Shown here: one piece after another, positions 42,374-51,670 of the stretch
How positions within the stretch are numbered: position 1 is the stretch's first letter
How the letters are laid out: the number at the start of each line of letters is the position of its first letter
Assembly (NCBI RefSeq): GCF_027922045.1
Contig: NZ_BSEX01000001.1
Location: 362,219 to 426,218 of the forward strand
DNA: 64,000 nucleotides
Direction of reading: 5' to 3'
DNA from: Microbacterium terregens
Lineage (GTDB): Bacteria; Pseudomonadota; Alphaproteobacteria; Sphingomonadales; Sphingomonadaceae
The notes under the pieces: model-generated
Seen by the model: only the letters and a program-made list of their open reading frames with translations
Told to the model about the DNA's origin: nothing
The model's database searches: none
Position numbers and translations under genes: made by a program

Positions 42374-43492
42374 TCACGACAGCGGGGAAATCTCCCGGTC
42401 GAAACTGATCGTGGTGCGCATCTCCGGCGTATCGGGTCCGATCGACATCGGACACACGACGCCGGGCATCACCGCCACGTCGAACAATTCGGTGATGAAG
42501 CCATCCAGCTTGATCCATTCGACGATGTCGCCGGAGGCGAGGTTGACGATCAGCACGCCGCACCAAGCCTCGGCATCGCGGCTCGCCAGTGCGGCATCGA
42601 GCGCGAGGCCGGCGAAGGTGCCGTTGCGCGGCTTCGACACGGTCACCAGGGCATGGCCGTTGTGGAGCGACATGCCCCGCAGGAAGCCCGGGCAGAAGGC
42701 GATGTCGGCCCGCTCGCCGCTCGCCGGCTCGATACGGATCAGATGCCCGCGGCCCGAATCCAGCGCCAGCACATGATCGCCCCGAACCCTGGGGCTATGC
42801 GGCATGGACAGCTGATCGGTGACGATGCGGTCGGTCGCGACCTCGATCAGCACGCCGCCTTCGTGGCGGCGCTCGCGCCATCCGGTCAGGCTGTCGCTGC
42901 GGCTGACCGCCGTCACATAGCGCGGCGTGCCGCCGTCCATCGCCATTCCGTTCAGATGGCAACGGTCCTCGGGCGCGAGCTTGGAAATGAAGTCCGGCTT
43001 CCAGATCGGTCGGAAGCTGTGGTTCAGGTCCAGCGTCGCCAGGCAGCTGTACTTGGTATTGACGAAGATCACGCGCCCGGCCGCGTCCGTGCCGACCTCG
43101 TGCACATCGACGTCGCCGGTCGTCTGGGCGTTGCGCGGGATCAGCGCCATGTCGAAATGCTGGTTCGCCGTCTCGCCGGGCCGAAGCATGTTCTCGAGCC
43201 GCCAGATCTGGTGCGACGTGCCGAGATACAGCCTGCCGGGCTGGTAGCAGACCCCCATCGCGCGGGAGAAGTTCTGCTGGTTGAACGAGACGGTGCCCGC
43301 CGGGGTCACGCCCACCAGGAACAACTGCCCCGTCTGGTAGGAGGTGAAGGCGATGCTCGTGCGGTTGGCGCGCAGCCAGTCGGACAGCCCGCGCGACACC
43401 GTCAGGTTGGTGTTCGTCGGCTTGGGCGTACCCGGCGTCGCCGGCGACGTTCCGTTGCCTGCCGCGGCCATGGGTGCGGGCGCGTTACTCAT
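42374..43492 (-). CDS. TIGR03032-family protein (beta-propeller-like)
   Basis: 372 residues from the ATG at 43492, preceded by GAGG. A Pro/Thr/Ala-rich N terminus is followed by repeating strands with motifs such as GLSDWLRANRTSIAFTSYQT, DVDVHEVGTDAAGRVIFVNT, HLNGMAMDGGTPRYVTAVSR and SPRVRGDHVLALDSGRGHLI. That series matches the TIGR03032/DUF4915 proteins, a propeller-like family of unknown role often near glycan, adhesin or autotransporter genes. It lies immediately downstream of the truncated autotransporter on the same strand. Confidence 0.8.
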   Translation of the reverse strand: MSNAPAPMAAAGNGTSPATPGTPKPTNTNLTVSRGLSDWLRANRTSIAFTSYQTGQLFLVGVTPAGTVSFNQQNFSRAMGVCYQPGRLYLGTSHQIWRLENMLRPGETANQHFDMALIPRNAQTTGDVDVHEVGTDAAGRVIFVNTKYSCLATLDLNHSFRPIWKPDFISKLAPEDRCHLNGMAMDGGTPRYVTAVSRSDSLTGWRERRHEGGVLIEVATDRIVTDQLSMPHSPRVRGDHVLALDSGRGHLIRIEPASGERADIAFCPGFLRGMSLHNGHALVTVSKPRNGTFAGLALDAALASRDAEAWCGVLIVNLASGDIVEWIKLDGFITELFDVAVMPGVVCPMSIGPDTPEMRTTISFDREISPLS

Positions 43493-43525
43493 GATCCGGG
43501 CCTCTTGATGGGACGACGGGGCGAT

Positions 43526-43553
43526 CGGGCTCGCAGCCAATGCCGCGAGCCCG
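43526..43553 (-). other. GC hairpin between autotransporter remnant and TIGR03032 gene
   Basis: CGGGCTCGCGGC and GCTGCGAGCCCG pair over 12 bases (one G-U) around ATTG on the minus strand. No T-run follows; it may attenuate read-through from the autotransporter remnant. Confidence 0.45.
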
Positions 43554-43587
43554 CGCCTCGGGTTGGTATCTCAGGGTGTCGTACCGA

Positions 43588-45317
43588 TCAGAACTTGATC
43601 CGGATACCGGCACGGCCGCCGCCGCCCTGATAGTCGTCGCCATATTCGCCATGGGCTTCCAGGAAGCCGGTGACGCCGCTCGCGGTCACGATGTTGAAGC
43701 CCAGCGTGCCCTGGCCATAGGTGCCCAGGGCATCGCTCCCCAGCACGAGCGTCTGTGCGCCGCTCGTGAACCGCAGGCCGTCGTCGCCCTTGAACTCGTG
43801 CACCGCGGCACCGCCAACGTAGAACACCAGCTTGGAAGACTCGCCAATGTCGGTCGCCCCTCCGATCTTCACCCCTGCCTTGCCACGCAGGCCCTCGAAA
43901 TCGTCGAAGTCGAAGCGTCCGCCCAGCGTGCCATAGCCGTCGATGTCGCTCTTGGTGTACGCGATGCTCACGGCGGGCTCGGCAAAGAAGGTGTCGGAGC
44001 CCAGGCGAGCACCCGCCTCCAGCTTGCCGCCCCAGGTATTCGCCTTGGTCTTCACGTTGAAGTTGGCGAGGTTGCCGCGCGCCTCGATCCACGACCGGTC
44101 GTATCTCGCCAGGCCGTTGATGAAGAGGCCGCCCGCCTGGAACGCGCCATAGATGGCGCCGTTCAGCGTATCGATGTCGAACCGGTCGCCCGAGCCGGCG
44201 AAGTTCATCGCCGACGAGAGATAGCCGGTCGACACGCCGAACACGGCGCCGCCATTCTCGCTGGAGCCGCCGCCGATATCGAAGCCGATCTGGCCACCGA
44301 ACGCATCCTGGCGATAGCCCAGGTTCACATCATCCTGCACCAGGCCGTTGAAGGCGAAGTCGCGCCTTTCCTTGCGCTTGTTGACCTCGCCGAACATCTG
44401 CAGCCACAGCCGGCCGGTCGTGTCGGTGGCAGGGCTGCCCCAGCCCGCATCCCGACCTGCCGCCAGATGGGCGGTCACCGCATCTCCGGACCGGTTCCAC
44501 ACCGAGGCGAGCCCCTCGCCGAGCTTGGCCTGGCGGTACACCGTCGCGCTGGGCGCGCTGACGAGGCGATACGCCAGCGCCGTCGGATCATAGGTGATGC
44601 CGTACTGGATGAGGCCGATGTCGCGCGATGCCGGGTCCAGCGTGAAGGCCGTCGCCGACGAGGCGGCGGAGGTCTGGACGATGGTGGTCGCCGGGATCAG
44701 GATCGCCTGGCCGTCGCTCGCCTGCAGAGTGACCGAGGTGGAGCCGCTCGCACTCCCCACCACAAGCCGATCGACGGCGGCGGTCGTGGTCCCAAATCGA
44801 AGGTCGAGCCCCAGGGTCGCGTCGCCGGTGCCGGTGTAGGCGGTGCCGGCGAGCGTCAGGACGTCGCCCGTCCGGCCGTTGCGCAGGTCGATGAGGCCGC
44901 TGTTCGACAGCGTCTCCAGATTGGTGATCGCAACCGTCCGCGTCGCAGCGGCGCCCCCCAGCCGGATCGTGCCGCTGTTGTTCAGCACGTCGACCCCGGC
45001 CCCGAAATCGCTGTCGCCGATCAGGGTAAGAGTGCCGGCGTTGGTCAGCCGGTCGGCATTCTCCGTCAATTGCAGCCGGCCGGTCAGCGCTCCGTTGTTC
45101 GCGATCGTCGCCGCGCCGCCGGACGCCTGGATCGCATAGCCGCTGCCGCCGGTGATCGCGCCGTCGTTGGTGATGGTCGTCCCGTTCAGCGACGTGACGG
45201 TGATGGCGTTCGTGCCGCCCTGCACCGATCCGCCGGCCGCGATCGTCAGCCGCGCCAGGCCATCGCGCGCCGGGTCACCCATCGGGTCGCCGCCGCCGCC
45301 GCCGGCACCGCCCGCGA
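43588..45317 (-). pseudogene. Autotransporter, 5'-truncated: passenger end and complete beta-barrel
   Basis: The C-terminal part is intact: passenger beta-helix repeats (ITNDGAITGGSGYAIQASGG, TNAGTLTLIGDSDFGAG, NNSGTIRLGG), a linker with the LWLQMFGEVNKRKERRDFAF start, and a full type V barrel ending GGGGRAGIRIKF with terminal Phe. No signal peptide or passenger N terminus exists. Upstream of about 45300 the frame runs into another gene's DNA on the opposite strand, so this copy cannot be secreted as it stands. It ends in a GCC-repeat tract at the join. Confidence 0.8.
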
Positions 45318-45854
45318 TCAGACGCCCAGATCCGCCTGCACTCTCCCTTCGCCGGGATCGCCGACGCGCTTCGCCTGGTGATCGGATCCTTTGCTGCACA
45401 CGCCCCCAGCGGCGTCCGGCTGGTCGTGAAGGAACATCCGCTCGACAATGGCGTGCGGGACTGGCGGCAGGAGGCGGCAGACATGGCTGCTCTTTTCGGA
45501 GTGGCCGACCGCGTGGACTATCTCGCCTGGGGCGACATCGTACCCATCACGCGCCGCGCCCAGGGCGTGGTCACCATCAACAGCACCAGCGGCACCTTTG
45601 CGCTGGCGGCCGGCGTGCCGGTGGTCGTACTCGGCCATGCGGTCTACGACATTCCGAGCATCACCTTCCAAGGGGGGCTCGACGCCTTCTGGCAGAACCC
45701 GCTGGCGCCGGACGCAGAGACCTTCGCCGCGTTCCGCCGCGTGCTGGTCGAGCGATGCCTGATCCCAGGAGGGTTCTTCTCGGAAGAAGCGCTGAGCAAG
45801 GCAGTTCGTCACGCCATCGCCCGTTTCGAGGGCAGGCCGATGCTGCCCGAATAG
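45318..45854 (+). pseudogene. KpsS-like capsule polysaccharide export protein, 5'-truncated
   Basis: The plus-strand frame reads SDAQIRLHSPFAGIADALRL, then FAAHAPSGVRLVVKEHPLDN, VDYLAWGDIVPITRRAQGVV, TINSTSGTFALAAGVPVVVL, GHAVYDIPSITFQGGLDAFW and a normal C terminus, the conserved C-terminal half of the KpsS/LipB capsule (Kdo-linker) family. The N-terminal half is absent; coding resemblance stops at about 45318, exactly where the opposite-strand autotransporter stops. There is no start codon or ribosome binding site. Confidence 0.8.
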
Positions 45855-45988
45855 CGCGGGGATGCACCAGCTACTCGGCAGGGCCGCACCGTGCAGGTCC
45901 CACCGGGTGTGGCGGTACGAATCGCGTGGCCGTTCCCTTGCGGCCGTGCAGCCACATCCCCCCGGCCACGCGACTCGCCTCCGCTGGG

Positions 45989-47308
45989 CTAGCGTCCGGA
46001 CCCCTCCCGTCCGTTCGCCAGCCGGGAGATCAGGATCGCCGCGCGCTTGGCCTGGCGGCGGATGCTCGCCAGGTCGACCGTCTCGCCGGGCGCATGGTCG
46101 CCGCTGCTGTCCGTGCCCAGCCCCGCCAGGCTGTCGACGTCGTTGGCCACGAATGAGATGTCGCCCGCCCCGCGCTTGAGCGGATCGAGCGGCGGCATCT
46201 CCGGCAGCTTCAGGTCGCGGTTGACCGCATTGAGCGCCGCCAGCAGCGCCGTGTTGCCTGCCGTCGGGGCCATCGCCGGATAGCCCTCGCCGAACGCGAT
46301 CTTGGCATCGGTGCCCGGCGCATGGGACGCGACGATCGCCTCCATCTTGCCGCGCACCCGCGCCGTCTGTTCCTCGCTCAGCGTGCGGAAGTCGCCGGTC
46401 GCGACTGCCGTCCGCGCGATGATGTTGGTCTTGCCGACGGCCGCCGCATTGCCGCTCTCGTCGATGCTGGCCGTCGCTCCGCCGGCGATCACGCCCGGGT
46501 TGAAGGTCAGGTTCGGCTCCGGCAATTGCTCGCGGAACGCCGCCAGGATGCGCACCAGCTCGTGGATCGCCCCGTCACCCAGCTCGGGCGTGAAGATCAG
46601 CGAGGAATGGCCGGTCTGGCCCGTGGCGGTAATCCGCCAGTCGGTGACCGAACGCCTGGCGATCGAGCCCATGTCGCGCCCGTCCTCCGTCACCAGCCCC
46701 TCGAAATCGAGCGCCACGTCGGCGCGCTTGCCCGCCCCGATCAGGTCCGCGCGGGAGATGCGATGCGGGCTGCCGGCATCCTCCTCGTCGCCGGTCAGCA
46801 CGATCTCGATGTTGGCGTCCTTCAGCGTGCCCGCCGCCTGCATCGCGCGCAGCGCCGCCACGATCACGACCATGCCGCCCTTGTCGTCGCCCGCGCCCGG
46901 CCCTTCGGCCTCGTCGCCCTTGCGCACGAACTTCTGGAAGGGCGAGCTCGGCTCGAACACGGTGTCCAGGTGGCCGATCAGCAGGATGCGCTTGCCGCCC
47001 GGCTTGCCGGCATGCACCGCCACCAGATGGCCGGCGCGCTGCACCGCCGCCATCGGTTTCCACTGGACGGTGAAGCCCAGCGGCTCCAGCTCGGCGCGCA
47101 TCATCGCGCCGACCTTAGTCACCCCTTCCAGGTTGAGCGTGCCGCTGTTCTGGTCCACCAGCCGGCCGAGCAGCGCCACCGAGCGCTCATATTCGGCGTC
47201 GACGGTCTGCCCCATCACCGTCTCGGCACGCGACAGCCCCTGGGCGAGCGCCGGCGCCGACACCGCCAGGAACAGCGCGCCGCCAAGCGCCATCGCCCGC
47301 ATCCGCAT
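45989..47308 (-). CDS. Exported M20-family metallopeptidase
   Basis: 439 residues with a signal peptide (about 1-23, ending PALAQ). M20 metal ligands are present in order: His in LLIGHLDTVFEP, Asp in GAGDDKGGMVV, the Glu pair in LTGDEEDAGSP, an Asp in ALDFEGL, and the final His in SSGDHAPGE. A lid (dimerisation) domain lies at about 205-330. Relatives are glutamate carboxypeptidase-like exopeptidases acting in the periplasm. The start overlaps the stop of the TonB receptor gene (ATGA), so the two form an operon. Confidence 0.9.
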   Translation of the reverse strand: MRMRAMALGGALFLAVSAPALAQGLSRAETVMGQTVDAEYERSVALLGRLVDQNSGTLNLEGVTKVGAMMRAELEPLGFTVQWKPMAAVQRAGHLVAVHAGKPGGKRILLIGHLDTVFEPSSPFQKFVRKGDEAEGPGAGDDKGGMVVIVAALRAMQAAGTLKDANIEIVLTGDEEDAGSPHRISRADLIGAGKRADVALDFEGLVTEDGRDMGSIARRSVTDWRITATGQTGHSSLIFTPELGDGAIHELVRILAAFREQLPEPNLTFNPGVIAGGATASIDESGNAAAVGKTNIIARTAVATGDFRTLSEEQTARVRGKMEAIVASHAPGTDAKIAFGEGYPAMAPTAGNTALLAALNAVNRDLKLPEMPPLDPLKRGAGDISFVANDVDSLAGLGTDSSGDHAPGETVDLASIRRQAKRAAILISRLANGREGSGR

Positions 47309-50139
47309 CACAGCTTCGCACCCCCCATCTTGTAGGTCAGCTGCGCATAGAAGCTGCGGCCGACCGAATCGAACCATGAAATGTCGTAGTAGGGATAGGC
47401 GCCATAGGTCGGGTCCTTGATCGGATCCTGGTCGAACAGGTTGTTGATCGTGCCCGACAGGCGCAGCCGGTCGGTGAAGCTGTACTGCGCCGACAGATTG
47501 AACAGGTAGCTCGCCTTGATGTACGCGTCCTGGTCGTAGTTGGGGAGCTTGCCCAGCCGCTGGCCGGTCAGCGTCGTCGAGAAGCGCTCGAGATCCCAGG
47601 TCAGGCTCGCCGTGCCCTTGTCGCGCGGGATGTCATAGTCGCTGTCATAGTCGAGCTTGCTGATCTTCGGATCGCCCGGATATTGGCGGATCGTGTGGTT
47701 GAACACATAGGTGTAGTTCACCCGCAGCGAGAAATTGCCCGCCTGTGCGGTCGGCACGCGGATGTGCGCCGCCACGTCGATGCCGTCCGTGGTCTCCTCC
47801 GCGACGTTGATCGGGTTGATATAGACGCCCTGCAGCTGGCCATCGAGCGCGCCGCCCGAATAGCGCTCGACCCGCGCCAGCGCGTCGAGGCAGGTCGGCG
47901 AATTGCCGTCCACTGGCGACCCGGCTGCGGTCTGGCCGATCCGGCAGTCCGCCTCGTCTCGCAGCAGATTGTCGATGCTCATGTCGAGCACCTGGTTCTT
48001 CATCGCGACCCGGAAATAGTCCACCGACATGTCGAACCAGCGCCGCGGCTGCCACATCACCCCGGCGTTGAGCGACTTGGAGGTTTCCGGCTTCAGGTTG
48101 CGATTGCCCGAACGGTGGGAGACGATGCCCTCGTCGGCATAGTCGCAGTCGGAGATCTCCTCCGGCTGGTCCGGGTCGGTCCGGCACAGATAATAATCGG
48201 TCGCCGACGGGTGGGTGTTGCCGGGTCCCCGGAACACATAGTTGAGGTCCGGCGCGCGGAAGCCGGTGCCATAGGCGCTGCGCAGCACCAGCGTGCTCGT
48301 CGGCCGCACCACCGCCCCCAGGTTGTAGGTGAACTTGCCGAAACCGTTGCCCGCAAAGGAATAATGGTCGTAGCGGCCGGCCAGGTCGAGCTCCACGAAC
48401 GACAGCACCGGCAGCCGCAGCTCGCCGCCCGTGCCCCAGTGGCTGCGCTTGCCCCGGCCATCGGAATCCACCAGCCCGACATAATATTGGGTCAGCGCCA
48501 GCGGGTCCGGCCGCAGGTTGTAGCCCTGGCTCCCCGCCTCCGCGGTGAACGCGAAGCCCGCGGCGCCGCCCGGCAGGCGGAACAGCTCGGTCGTGTTCAC
48601 CGTCGTCGCCACGTTCGTCACCCACGACTTGGGCCGATAGATCGAGTTTGCGGTGATCGAGCGATATTCGCCCGGCGTCAGCGGCGTGTAGAGCCGCGTC
48701 GGATCGGCATCGAACTCGGCATAGCCCGTCTCCGGGTCGACGCCCACCTGCGGGCCCAGGAAGAAGGCGTTGGCCTTGTCGATCACCACCTGCGGGAACG
48801 ACACGCGCGACTGGTATTCGGCGTGGTTGACGCTGAACTCATAGCCCCACTTGTTGTCGGCGAACCGGCCCTTGATGCCCGGCGTCACGTTGAAGGTGGT
48901 GGAGCGGTTGCGCGTCATGCCGGCGTTCAGCCCGCCCATCTCCTCGGGCGTGAACTGCCGCGTCCAATTGTCCAGCTGCAGCCCGCTATAGGTCTGGTCG
49001 GGGCTCAGGTGGTTCGGGTTGAAGAAGGTGCCCTCCTCATTCCCGTCCGGCGCCACATAATACCAGTCGAGCACGTCGCGAAACAGGCTGAGCTTGGAAT
49101 AGCTCGCCTGAAAATCCAGGAACAGCTCGGCCTGGTCGTTGAGCGTGTAGCCCATCGATCCATAGGCGCTGATCGAGCGGCGCTTGGACTGGATCGTGCC
49201 ATAGCCGATCGAGGTATCGCTGCCGCAGAAATAGCCGTCGCCGTCGATCGTGTCCCGGCCCGGTCGCATGGCGTAGTAGGTGCTGCCGCCGTTCAGCCCC
49301 GACAGCCGGTCGCACGTCGCCTTGCCCGGATCGATGTAGTAGAGATATTCGTCGGCGCGCAGGAAGGTGCGGCGAGCGAGCGGCCCGGTCGGGTCGTCCT
49401 GCGTCGAATCCTGGATCTTGCGATCGTACGCCCACAACGGCTTCTGATCGAGCGCTTCGATCCCCAACACGCCGTGGAAGCCCCCCGTCTCCCAGCCGGT
49501 GGTCACGCTCAGCCGGTGCGAAGACCCGCCGCCATGCTCGGTCGTCCCATAGCGATAGTCGATCCGCGTCCCGTCCGGCTTGGATTTCAGCTGGAAGTTC
49601 ACCACGCCCGAGATCGCGTCCGAACCATAGATGGCCGACGCGCTGCCGCTCAGGATCTCGACCCGCTCGATCAGCCCCACGGGGATGTTCGAGATGTCGG
49701 TGAAGTTGCTGTTGCCGTTGAACGGCAGCGGGAAGTCGGCGATGCGGCGGCCGTTCACCAGCACCAGTGTGTGGTTCGGCCCCAGCCCGCGCAGGTCGAC
49801 CTGCTGCGCGCCGGGCGTGAAGTCCGCGCCGGACGCGCTTTGCTGGCTCTGGGTCTCGCCGCCGTTCTGCGTGATCGCACGCAGCACGTCCGGCACGCTC
49901 TGGTAGCCGTTACGCAGGATGTCCTCGGCGGTGATCGTCGTCACCGGCGCCGGCCCGTCCCCCGACACGCGCGGGATGCGCGATCCCAGCACGACGACTT
50001 CCCCCTCGGGCGCCGTGTCGTCGGTCGCCGCCGGAAGGCTCTGCTCGCTCGTCATCGTCTGCGCCGACGCCATCCCCGGCAGCGCCCAGGCGCTTGCCCC
50101 CGCGAGCGCGATCGCGATCCCCTTACGTGTACGCATCAT
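47308..50139 (-). CDS. TonB-dependent outer-membrane receptor
   Basis: 943 residues from the first of two adjacent ATGs (50139/50136). A signal peptide (about 1-27) is followed by a TonB-box region EGEVVVLGSRIPR, a plug domain with QVDLRGLGPNHTLVLVNGRR and GSASAIYGSDAISGVVNFQL, and a 22-strand barrel ending DISWFDSVGRSFYAQLTYKM. It is of the large oligopeptide/carbohydrate uptake type rather than the small siderophore type. Together with the co-transcribed periplasmic M20 peptidase and the divergent exported cyanophycinase-like enzyme it likely imports peptide products. Confidence 0.92.
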   Translation of the reverse strand: MMRTRKGIAIALAGASAWALPGMASAQTMTSEQSLPAATDDTAPEGEVVVLGSRIPRVSGDGPAPVTTITAEDILRNGYQSVPDVLRAITQNGGETQSQQSASGADFTPGAQQVDLRGLGPNHTLVLVNGRRIADFPLPFNGNSNFTDISNIPVGLIERVEILSGSASAIYGSDAISGVVNFQLKSKPDGTRIDYRYGTTEHGGGSSHRLSVTTGWETGGFHGVLGIEALDQKPLWAYDRKIQDSTQDDPTGPLARRTFLRADEYLYYIDPGKATCDRLSGLNGGSTYYAMRPGRDTIDGDGYFCGSDTSIGYGTIQSKRRSISAYGSMGYTLNDQAELFLDFQASYSKLSLFRDVLDWYYVAPDGNEEGTFFNPNHLSPDQTYSGLQLDNWTRQFTPEEMGGLNAGMTRNRSTTFNVTPGIKGRFADNKWGYEFSVNHAEYQSRVSFPQVVIDKANAFFLGPQVGVDPETGYAEFDADPTRLYTPLTPGEYRSITANSIYRPKSWVTNVATTVNTTELFRLPGGAAGFAFTAEAGSQGYNLRPDPLALTQYYVGLVDSDGRGKRSHWGTGGELRLPVLSFVELDLAGRYDHYSFAGNGFGKFTYNLGAVVRPTSTLVLRSAYGTGFRAPDLNYVFRGPGNTHPSATDYYLCRTDPDQPEEISDCDYADEGIVSHRSGNRNLKPETSKSLNAGVMWQPRRWFDMSVDYFRVAMKNQVLDMSIDNLLRDEADCRIGQTAAGSPVDGNSPTCLDALARVERYSGGALDGQLQGVYINPINVAEETTDGIDVAAHIRVPTAQAGNFSLRVNYTYVFNHTIRQYPGDPKISKLDYDSDYDIPRDKGTASLTWDLERFSTTLTGQRLGKLPNYDQDAYIKASYLFNLSAQYSFTDRLRLSGTINNLFDQDPIKDPTYGAYPYYDISWFDSVGRSFYAQLTYKMGGAKL

Positions 50140-50161
50140 TTGACCCCCCGTATTCCCGAAG

Positions 50162-50212
50162 ACATATTGGCAGCAGAACCAGTCAAAATGGAACAATAAA
50201 AATGCAATATGT
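50162..50212. promoter_or_regulatory. AT-rich divergent promoter region with inverted repeat
   Basis: ACATATTG (50162-50169) and CAATATGT (50205-50212) are exact reverse complements 35 bases apart, flanking an unusually AT-rich stretch between the TonB receptor and cyanophycinase starts. It could be a regulator site for the AsnC protein encoded downstream, but this is inference. Confidence 0.4.
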
Positions 50213-50230
50213 TCGGCAGGGGCGAACGAA

Positions 50231-51235
50231 TTGAAAAGTGGGGCTTGGCGGGCATGGTCCCGAATCGCATGCGCGCTGCTGGCACTGCTGCTGCCGGCGT
50301 CCGCCTGGGCGGCACCCGGCGGCTACAGCTATTATGAAATCGGCGACCGGTCGGCGAAGACACCCGCGGCCACCGCGCCGGCGCTGATGCTGGTCGGCGG
50401 CGGCGACTGGGACTATCGCGCCTTCCGCTGGTTCGCCGAGCGTGCCGGCCACGGCCACATCGTCGTGCTGCGCGCCTCGGGAGAGGGCGAGGCCGGCGAG
50501 GAGATCTTCAACCAGGTCGGCGGCGTCGCCTCGGTCCAGACGCTCGTCTTCCGCAGCCGCGTCGCCGCAAGCGACGCGCGCGTGCTCGACATCCTCGCGC
50601 GCGCCGACGGCATCTTCATCGCAGGCGGCGATCAGGCCAACTACGTCCGCTTCTGGAAAGGCACCCCCGTCGCCCGCGCGCTCGACGCCCATGTCCGCAA
50701 GGGCCGCCCGATCGGCGGCACCAGCGCCGGCCTCGCGATCCTGGGCGGCACCGCCTACGGCGCGATGGACGGGGGCAGCATCGACAGCCAGGAAGCGCTC
50801 GCCGATCCCGCCGGCCCTGCCGTCACGCTGGTGACGGGCTTCCTCCACATGCCGCGCCTCGCCCATGTCGTCACCGACACCCACTTCGCCCGCCGCGACC
50901 GGCTCGGCCGCCTGTTCGCCTTCGTCGCCAAGGCGCGGCAGAAGGACCCGAAGGCCGTCGGCCTAGGCGTGGACGAGGGCGCCGCGCTTTGCGTGGAGGC
51001 GGACGGCACCGCCCGCCTGCTGTCGCCGCCCGGCGGCCATGGCTGGCTGGTCCAGCCGACCACCCGCCCCACCCTCCAGCCGGGCCAGCCGCTCGACTGG
51101 GCTGGCGTCCGCGTGACCGGCATCGGCCCCGACAGCGTGCTCGACCTCGACACGCTGCAGGTCACCGCCCCCGCCTTCGACGGCATCGCCAGCGTCGAGC
51201 GCGGCGTGCTGCGCGACGCCCCCGGCCCGCGCTGA
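50231..51235 (+). CDS. Exported cyanophycinase-like S51 peptidase
   Basis: 334 residues from a TTG at 50231, with a signal peptide (about 1-27, ending ASAWA). The S51 fold is shown by LMLVGGGDWDYRAFRWFAER, the strand GIFIAGGDQANYVRFWKG and the nucleophile elbow GGTSAGLAILGG (Ser near 166), followed by LGVDEGAALCVE. Cyanophycinase releases beta-Asp-Arg dipeptides from cyanophycin; export suggests extracellular or periplasmic action. It is divergent from the TonB receptor and two bases upstream of the AsnC gene. Other aspartyl-dipeptide substrates are possible. Confidence 0.85.
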   Translation: MKSGAWRAWSRIACALLALLLPASAWAAPGGYSYYEIGDRSAKTPAATAPALMLVGGGDWDYRAFRWFAERAGHGHIVVLRASGEGEAGEEIFNQVGGVASVQTLVFRSRVAASDARVLDILARADGIFIAGGDQANYVRFWKGTPVARALDAHVRKGRPIGGTSAGLAILGGTAYGAMDGGSIDSQEALADPAGPAVTLVTGFLHMPRLAHVVTDTHFARRDRLGRLFAFVAKARQKDPKAVGLGVDEGAALCVEADGTARLLSPPGGHGWLVQPTTRPTLQPGQPLDWAGVRVTGIGPDSVLDLDTLQVTAPAFDGIASVERGVLRDAPGPR

Positions 51236-51237
51236 CC

Positions 51238-51669
51238 ATGCGGCCCGAGGAAATCGACCCGCAGCTCCTGGCGCTCCTGCGCGAGGACGCCCGGCGCAAC
51301 GTCTCCGAACTGGCGGCGGCGCTCGGCGTCTCGCGCACCGCCGTCTACAGCAGCATCGAGCGGCTGGAGCGGGAGGGCACGATCCTCGGCTACACCGTGC
51401 GCCTGGGCGAGGATTACGACCGCCGCCTGATCCGCGCCCATGTCATGATCAAGCTGTTCCCCAAGGCGACCCACGCCACCCAGGACCGGCTCGTCACCAT
51501 GCCGGAGGTCGCCGGCCTCTACGCGATCTCGGGCGAATACGACCTGATCGCCATCGTCGAGGCGCCCCACGTCAACCGCCTCAACGACCTGCTCGACGCC
51601 ATCGGCGAACTGGAGGGCGTCGAGCGCACCACCTCCTCCGTCATCCTCGCCACCAAGCTCCAGCGTTGA
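51238..51669 (+). CDS. Lrp/AsnC-family transcriptional regulator
   Basis: 143 residues. The N-terminal helix-turn-helix (about 8-60: LLREDARRNVSELAAALGVS and RTAVYSSIERLEREG) is followed by the RAM/AsnC ligand domain (MPEVAGLYAISGEYDLIAIV). Such regulators sense amino acids. It is co-transcribed with the cyanophycinase-like gene and may respond to arginine, aspartate or ornithine; that is inferred from context. Its stop is two bases from the convergent LysR gene's stop. Confidence 0.9.
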   Translation: MRPEEIDPQLLALLREDARRNVSELAAALGVSRTAVYSSIERLEREGTILGYTVRLGEDYDRRLIRAHVMIKLFPKATHATQDRLVTMPEVAGLYAISGEYDLIAIVEAPHVNRLNDLLDAIGELEGVERTTSSVILATKLQR

Positions 51670-51670
51670 T

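Noticed and set aside
45285..45305. GCC repeat tract as a functional microsatellite switch for the autotransporter
   Set aside because: Both flanking genes are truncated here, so no start or signal peptide could be switched on by changing repeat number.
47683..50199. Plus-strand open frame of 838 codons
   Set aside because: Fully antisense to the TonB receptor, which has complete domain signatures; the frame is a by-product of high third-position GC.
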